11,286 nt of DNA. Origin: Endomicrobiia bacterium. GTDB taxonomy: Bacteria > Elusimicrobiota > Endomicrobiia > Endomicrobiales > Endomicrobiaceae. The position numbers and the translations under genes were made by a program. The first letter of the stretch is position 1. Every line of letters starts with the position of its first letter. The DNA lies in NCBI GenBank assembly GCA_009782015.1, contig WQUP01000151.1, positions 1 through 11,286 on the forward strand, written 5' to 3'. The notes under the pieces were generated by a model. That model searched no databases. It was not told the DNA's origin and saw nothing but the letters and a program-made list of their open reading frames with translations. Positions 7,908 through 11,286 of the stretch are shown in pieces.

Positions 7908-7996
7908 AGAGTGAAGAGTGGGGAGTGAGGAGTGGAGATACTGCAACAGCATCGTCTTTGTCGTATCTTCACTCTACACTCTTCAATCTTCACTCT
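7908..7996. repeat. Heptamer-arm palindrome, copy A (ccdA-tatA gap)
   Basis: The arms 7908-7941 and 7963-7996 are inverted copies matching at 28 of 34 positions. Each arm is made of imperfect 7-bp units of the form GAGTGAN (GAGTGAA, GAGTGGG, GAGTGAG, GAGTGGA) followed by GATAC. The loop is about 21 bases. It starts 11 bases after the ccdA stop and leaves only the tatA ribosome binding site downstream. A related copy, in reverse orientation, lies inside the polyferredoxin gene at 11052-11150. Confidence 0.85.
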
Positions 7997-8004
7997 GCCG
8001 TTGA

Positions 8005-8012
8005 AAGGGGGG
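8005..8012 (+). promoter_or_regulatory. Ribosome binding site of tatA
   Basis: AAGGGGGG lies just upstream of the ATG at 8017, immediately after the heptamer palindrome. The repeat therefore stops short of the translation signal. Confidence 0.7.
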
Positions 8013-8016
8013 CTTT

Positions 8017-8226
8017 ATGTTCGGACTAGGTTATCAGGAAATTTTAGTGCTTCTTATCGTGGCGTTTATTCTTTTCGGCGCAAAAAGGCTGCCGGATATA
8101 GCGAAATCGCTCGGAAAATCCGTGAAGGAATTTAAAAAAGGCATGGATCCCAACAGTAAAGACGAAGAAGAAAAACTTGAACAATCCGGCGAAAAAGAAA
8201 AAGACGGGAAGCCCGTCCAAAAATGA
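8017..8226 (+). CDS. tatA: Sec-independent protein translocase TatA
   Basis: This 69-residue protein of the TatA/TatB/TatE family forms the membrane-remodelling part of the twin-arginine translocase. Residues about 4-20 (LGYQEILVLLIVAFILFG) are the single membrane helix. The FGAKRLPDIAKSLGKSVKEF stretch is the conserved hinge (FG-x-K-x-LP) and amphipathic helix. The tail is short, highly charged and Lys/Glu-rich, as is usual for TatA. Its stop codon overlaps the tatC start in ATGA, so the two are probably translationally coupled. No TatB-like gene is visible nearby; in two-component TatA/TatC systems a single TatA does both jobs, and that is the likely arrangement here. Confidence 0.95.
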   Translation: MFGLGYQEILVLLIVAFILFGAKRLPDIAKSLGKSVKEFKKGMDPNSKDEEEKLEQSGEKEKDGKPVQK

Positions 8227-8993
8227 AGATGAACGTCACGGAACATCTTGACGAGCTCCGCAGCCGGCTAATACGCAGCGCGGTTTATATCTTAGCCGCT
8301 TCGGCGGTCGCGCTTTATTTTGCCAACGACATATTATATGTATTAAAGCTTCCATCAAAAGGGCTCATAGAAGGGTTTCTGGTTTTAAAGCCCGTCGAAT
8401 CCATAGGCATATACATGAAGACGGCTATTTTTTCAGGCTTAGCAGCGGCCGCTCTTCCGGTTTTTTGGGAGTTTTTTTCTTTTGTAAAACCGGCGATCAG
8501 CGAAGGCGGCAGCGCCGCCGGCGATTCGTCCGAACAAAATTTATCCGTACTCAAATGGGTTGCAATTGCGTTTACTCTTTTTGTTTCCGGCGTCGTTTTT
8601 ATATATTTTATCGTGCTTCGCCCGGCAATTTCTTTTTTGATGTCTCTTTCTCAAGGGCTTACGGGAACCGCTCCGCAGATCACGCTCACCTCTTACATTT
8701 CTTTCGTGTGCGCGATGCTTTTTTGCGGCGGGATGATTTTTCAAATTCCGCTGATATCTTTCATACTTACTAAAATTGGCGTGATAACTCCGAAACTGAT
8801 GTCGTCGAAAAGAAAAGAAGCTTATTTTGCGCTTTGCGTTTTTGCGGCGGTGGTTACTCCCACGACGGACGCGTTCAGCATGGCGCTTTTTGTTGCGCCT
8901 ATGATAGTTCTTTACGAGGTCGGCATATTGTTTTCAAAAACGGTGTATAAAAAAAAGGTTTTTCCGGGAGGGGAAGTTTATGAAAGCAAGTAA
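8223..8993 (+). CDS. tatC: Sec-independent protein translocase TatC
   Basis: This 256-residue, six-helix inner-membrane receptor of the twin-arginine pathway binds Tat signal peptides. The N-terminal HLDELRSR motif (residues 8-15) contains the conserved Glu11. The C-terminal VVTPTTDAFSMALFVAPMIVLYEVGIL segment (about 210-236) is the family's TP-x-D...P...LYE signature. The cytoplasmic loop after FVKPAIS (residues 87-93) is unusual: it has roughly ten extra Gly/Ser/Ala-rich residues (about 94-104) compared with the E. coli FVAPALYKHER region, which contributes to twin-arginine recognition. The ATG at 8223 overlaps the tatA stop by four bases; the ATG at 8229 is an alternative. The 3' end overlaps the next gene by 14 bases, pointing to one operon. 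Confidence 0.95.
   Translation: MKMNVTEHLDELRSRLIRSAVYILAASAVALYFANDILYVLKLPSKGLIEGFLVLKPVESIGIYMKTAIFSGLAAAALPVFWEFFSFVKPAISEGGSAAGDSSEQNLSVLKWVAIAFTLFVSGVVFIYFIVLRPAISFLMSLSQGLTGTAPQITLTSYISFVCAMLFCGGMIFQIPLISFILTKIGVITPKLMSSKRKEAYFALCVFAAVVTPTTDAFSMALFVAPMIVLYEVGILFSKTVYKKKVFPGGEVYESK
8966..8973 (+). promoter_or_regulatory. Ribosome binding site of the DUF362 gene, inside tatC
   Basis: GGGAGGGG lies six bases before the ATG at 8980 and within the last codons of tatC. It supports the start that overlaps tatC by 14 bases. Confidence 0.75.
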
Positions 8994-9984
8994 ATTTGAC
9001 GCAGCCCTTAATAAAGCGAAAGAAATTTTGTCGCGCGACATTTCAAGAAAAAGTTTTTTGAAGATTTTGGCGGCGGGCGGCGCGTTTCTGGCGTTCTCTT
9101 CGACTGCCGCGAAAAGAGCTTTTGCCCAGAACGCAAAGCCGGTCGATCCGAGAAAAAGGAGAAGCGTAACGACGGATTTTGATCTGACGGCCGTAACCGG
9201 CGACGACATAGAAGCCATAACGAGAAAAAGCGTCGGGCTTCTCGGCGGCATGGACAGGTTTGTCAAAAAAGGCGACGTTGTCGTGGTTAAACCCAACATC
9301 GGCTGGAACAGGACGCCGGAGTACGCCGCAAACACCAATCCCGCAGTGGTCGCAGCCGTCATAAAAATGTGTTTTGAAAGCGGCGCCAAAACCGTAAAAG
9401 TTTTCGACAATACCTGCAACGATCAAAAACTCTGCTATCAAAATTCAGGCATAATGAAAGCCGCAAAAGACGCCGGCGCAACGGTGTTCTATATGGACGA
9501 CTGGAAGTACGCTCCCGCGAGGTTTTCAAATCCCAAAGCCCTTATGAACGAGTGGCTGTTTTTTAAAGACGCCGTGGATGCCGACGTATTTATAAACGTG
9601 CCCATAGCAAAGACGCACGGGCTTGGCACGCTGACGCTTTCTCTCAAAAACATGATGGGCGTTACGGGCGGAAACAGATCCCAGATACACTGGGACATGG
9701 ATAAAAAGCTTGCCGAAATATACGATTTTGTAAAACCGGATTTAAATATAATCGACGCCTATAACATACTTACGGCTCACGGCCCGCGCGGCGGCGATCT
9801 TGCCGATGTGGCTAAAAAACGGACCGTCATCGCTTCCGCAGATCCGGTGCTCGCCGACAGCTTTGCCTCAAAAACGCTGTTTAACATAGACGCGGCGACA
9901 ATCCCGCACATAAAAATAGCTGCCGATCGAGGACTAGGCAATATTAACATTGCGAAAGCGAACATAAAGCAAGTGAAAATATAA
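8980..9984 (+). CDS. DUF362-domain protein with Tat-like signal sequence
   Basis: This 334-residue protein is probably exported. Residues 22-28 read SRKSFLK, followed by a hydrophobic core and a likely cleavage site AKRAFA-QN (after residue 49): a Tat-type layout with R-K replacing R-R. The mature part matches the DUF362 pattern: VVVVKPNIGWN with TNPAVVAAVIKMCFESGAKTV, then INVPIAKTHGLGTLTLSLKN, then DLNIIDAY...HGPRGGD and ASADPVLADSFASK. DUF362 proteins are often encoded beside or fused to 4Fe-4S ferredoxin domains; their reaction is not established. No ferredoxin Cys motif is present within it. It overlaps tatC by 14 bases and is followed 230 bases later by a polyferredoxin gene, a fitting neighbour. 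The family call is strong; Tat export is inferred from the layout and the neighbouring tatAC. Confidence 0.88.
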   Translation: MKASKFDAALNKAKEILSRDISRKSFLKILAAGGAFLAFSSTAAKRAFAQNAKPVDPRKRRSVTTDFDLTAVTGDDIEAITRKSVGLLGGMDRFVKKGDVVVVKPNIGWNRTPEYAANTNPAVVAAVIKMCFESGAKTVKVFDNTCNDQKLCYQNSGIMKAAKDAGATVFYMDDWKYAPARFSNPKALMNEWLFFKDAVDADVFINVPIAKTHGLGTLTLSLKNMMGVTGGNRSQIHWDMDKKLAEIYDFVKPDLNIIDAYNILTAHGPRGGDLADVAKKRTVIASADPVLADSFASKTLFNIDAATIPHIKIAADRGLGNINIAKANIKQVKI

Positions 9985-10214
9985 CGGCGATGCAGGGATG
10001 CGGAGATGCGGTGTAACAGCGAAACGGAATTGTCACGGACAAGAAGGAACGAAGTTTCATGACGAAGTGGTTGCCGTTGACGTCATTGCGAGACGCTGAA
10101 AGCGTCGCGGCAATCTAGGCAATAAAGCTGCCGTTTCTGAGATCCTTCGGCTTTCCGGATTGCTTTGTCAAAGGATAAACCTTTTCCTCGCAATAACAGC
10201 AAAAAGGATTTTCG
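9985..10214. other. Intergenic gap filled by repeat-like sequence
   Basis: There is no gene. The left part (9983-10078) begins AACGGC immediately at the DUF362 stop and ends GCCGTT, with a small run of GATGC-containing units (GATGCAG, GATGCGG, GATGCGG) near its start; it may be a worn repeat element. The right part is the clearer palindromic repeat at 10082-10197. A weak ribosome binding site (AAAGGA, near 10203-10208) precedes the next ATG. Confidence 0.6.
10082..10197. repeat. GTCATTGCGAG palindromic repeat
   Basis: This 116-bp element starts GTCATTGCGAG and ends CTCGCAATAAC, inverted at 10 of 11 positions. It has a hairpin ACGCT-GAA-AGCGT (10093-10105), a central pairing GCAATC/GATTGC (10110-10115 with 10158-10163) and a second hairpin AAAGG-ATAAA-CCTTT (10170-10184). 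The sequence differs from the GTCATCCTGA repeats, but the order of stems is the same. Confidence 0.8.
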
Positions 10215-11286
10215 ATGAATAAACTCAGAGCAGCCAGAGTTGCCGTTCAAATCGCGGCATTCGCATTCATCGCGGTTTCATTTTTTCTGCTCAGTTTTCC
10301 GTTTAAGTTTGCAAACGCTAAAAGCTTTTTTCTTTCTTCGCCTTCGCTTGTCGCTTTGGCGGCGGTCGCGGGGCAGCATATTATAGCGGCGTTTTTAATA
10401 GCGTTAGTTTTTGTCGCGCTTGCTTTACTTTTCGGAAGAGTTTTCTGCGGTTGGCTGTGCCCGTTCGGCGCGGTAATGGACTTATTCGCCTTTGCAGCCG
10501 GTCCGTTTAGAAAATGGGGCGAAGCCCCGCCGGGAAAATGGCTTTTAAGCAAATACGTTCTGCTTCTCGTATTTTTTATTTTGGCGGTCTTGGGTTTTCA
10601 GTTTGTGTGGGTCTTTGAGCCGGTGACGGTTTTCTCAAGGTTTTTTTATCTTTCATTTTTCCCTTTCCTAAACTCCGCAACCGACAAATTTTTTCAATAC
10701 CTTATAATGAACCACAATCTCGGCGAAGGCCTGTACTACGCCTTGCGCGACAATCTCTTTGACGCGCGCCGGATATCTTTCGGCTATTCGCTGTCATTTT
10801 TTTTGTTCTTTTTGATTCCTGTGTTAATGGTGTTATGCAAAAGGCGTTTCTGGTGCAGATACATATGCCCGCTCGGCGCATCTCTCGGGCTGCTTTCCGT
10901 TAAACCTGCATTTCCGCTCAAACTTACAAAATGCAAAACCGCCTGCGGAAGATGCCAAAACATGTGCCGCGCCAACGCCATAAGGCGCGACGGCACATAT
11001 ATTTCAAGCGAGTGCGTTATGTGCATGGAGTGCGCCGGCCTGCAATGCAGGCAGAGTGAAGAGTGTGGAGTGAAGAGTGAAGATAAAGCCAACGGCTCTG
11101 CCGTTAGCAGTTGCCGTATCTCCACTCCTCACTCTTCACTCTCCACTCTGTCGTCTAAAGGCATCACAAGAAAACAATTTTTATACTGGGGCGGCGGAAC
11201 GCTCGCCGCAATATATGCGCTTGGCAGGAAAAAACTCTTCGCTTCATCCAACAACTCCGCAGCTTCAGTCATCCGTCCGCCAGGAG
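10215..11286 (+). CDS. NapH-type membrane polyferredoxin with internal Tat-like motif (3' partial)
   Basis: The frame is open for 357 codons and runs off the window. The N-terminal half is a polytopic NapH-like membrane domain with two diagnostic motifs, GRVFCGWLCPFGAVMD (first Cys at residue 78) and FWCRYICPLGASLGLLS (first Cys at 214). A ferredoxin-like cysteine set follows: CKTACGRCQNMC (from 240) and CVMCMECAGLQC (from 267). The second set has four residues before its last Cys instead of the usual three. Residues 280-312 are encoded by a palindromic repeat. Then TRKQFLYWGGGTLAAIYALG (318 on) resembles a Tat motif plus membrane helix, and VIRPPG at the edge matches the usual lead-in to a NapG-like Fe-S domain that would lie downstream. 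Such proteins pass electrons from the membrane to extracytoplasmic partners. A DUF362 gene upstream is a common companion. Confidence 0.88.
   Translation, partial: MNKLRAARVAVQIAAFAFIAVSFFLLSFPFKFANAKSFFLSSPSLVALAAVAGQHIIAAFLIALVFVALALLFGRVFCGWLCPFGAVMDLFAFAAGPFRKWGEAPPGKWLLSKYVLLLVFFILAVLGFQFVWVFEPVTVFSRFFYLSFFPFLNSATDKFFQYLIMNHNLGEGLYYALRDNLFDARRISFGYSLSFFLFFLIPVLMVLCKRRFWCRYICPLGASLGLLSVKPAFPLKLTKCKTACGRCQNMCRANAIRRDGTYISSECVMCMECAGLQCRQSEECGVKSEDKANGSAVSSCRISTPHSSLSTLSSKGITRKQFLYWGGGTLAAIYALGRKKLFASSNNSAASVIRPPG
11052..11150. repeat. Heptamer-arm palindrome, copy B, inside the polyferredoxin reading frame
   Basis: The arms 11052-11084 and 11118-11150 are inverted at 28 of 33 positions and are built from 7-bp GAGTGAN units. 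The loop contains a small hairpin AACGGC-TCT-GCCGTT (11091-11105). The reverse complement of this copy aligns with copy A, including a 19-bp identical block ending GGAGATAC. At 99 bp (33 codons) it keeps the frame and adds no stop codon. Confidence 0.88.

Noticed and set aside
7445..7993. Minus-strand open frame of 182 codons
   Set aside because: It starts in palindrome copy A and then runs antisense to ccdA. Its Arg/Lys/Tyr-rich composition is typical of a shadow frame.
8934..9419. Minus-strand open frame of 161 codons
   Set aside because: It is antisense to the DUF362 gene, which has strong family motifs; the minus frame has none and no ribosome binding site stands out.
10784..11125. Minus-strand open frame of 113 codons
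   Set aside because: It is the antisense of the polyferredoxin gene and of palindrome copy B, with no recognisable protein features. The plus-strand frame has clear NapH and ferredoxin motifs.
11052..11150. Repeat as the cause of a broken gene (pseudogene)
   Set aside because: I followed the frame codon by codon from 10215 to the window end and found no stop or shift. Family-typical sequence continues after the repeat.

Overview
The window reads like chromosomal DNA of a Gram-negative, diderm bacterium with moderate GC. It has an outer-membrane autotransporter, an exported enzyme with a C-terminal sorting-type domain, a Tat system and many interspersed palindromic repeats. The Pmp-type autotransporter, the 'FPNPYKPS...GVYIYYI...GKI' C-terminus and the repeat-packed gaps together suggest Elusimicrobiota (the Elusimicrobium/Endomicrobium group). 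That is an inference from style, not from a marker gene.

Layout. (1) 2-3046: the 3' part of a GH81 endo-beta-1,3-glucanase gene, open through the left edge, ending in a carboxypeptidase-regulatory-like domain and a T9SS/FlgD-like C-terminal domain. (2) 3044-3180: a 137-bp element with terminal inverted repeats and two internal palindromes, starting on the glucanase stop codon. (3) 3198-6677: a type V autotransporter with about 13 chlamydial Pmp-like GGA(I/L) repeats. (4) 6678-7177: a 500-bp non-coding stretch holding four copies of a roughly 100-bp palindromic repeat that can fold as a four-stem cloverleaf. (5) 7178-9984: ccdA, tatA, tatC and a DUF362 protein with a Tat-like signal, all on + and tightly packed except for a heptamer-arm palindrome between ccdA and tatA. 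(6) 9985-10214: another repeat-filled gap. (7) 10215 to the right edge: a NapH-type membrane polyferredoxin, cut by the window end. It carries a second copy of the heptamer-arm palindrome inside its reading frame.

How the genes fit together. The left half is cell-surface: a secreted glucan hydrolase and an adhesin-like autotransporter. The right half is a redox/export block. CcdA moves reductant across the inner membrane, TatA/TatC export folded proteins, and the DUF362 and polyferredoxin proteins carry Tat-like motifs and iron-sulfur or redox signatures, so they are plausible local Tat substrates. Both motifs read R-K rather than R-R, and TatC has an extra stretch in the cytoplasmic loop that in E. 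coli TatC contributes to signal-peptide recognition.

The most unusual feature is the density of palindromic repeats. At least four kinds fill nearly every intergenic gap, and one has entered a coding sequence without breaking the frame, as Rickettsia palindromic elements do.
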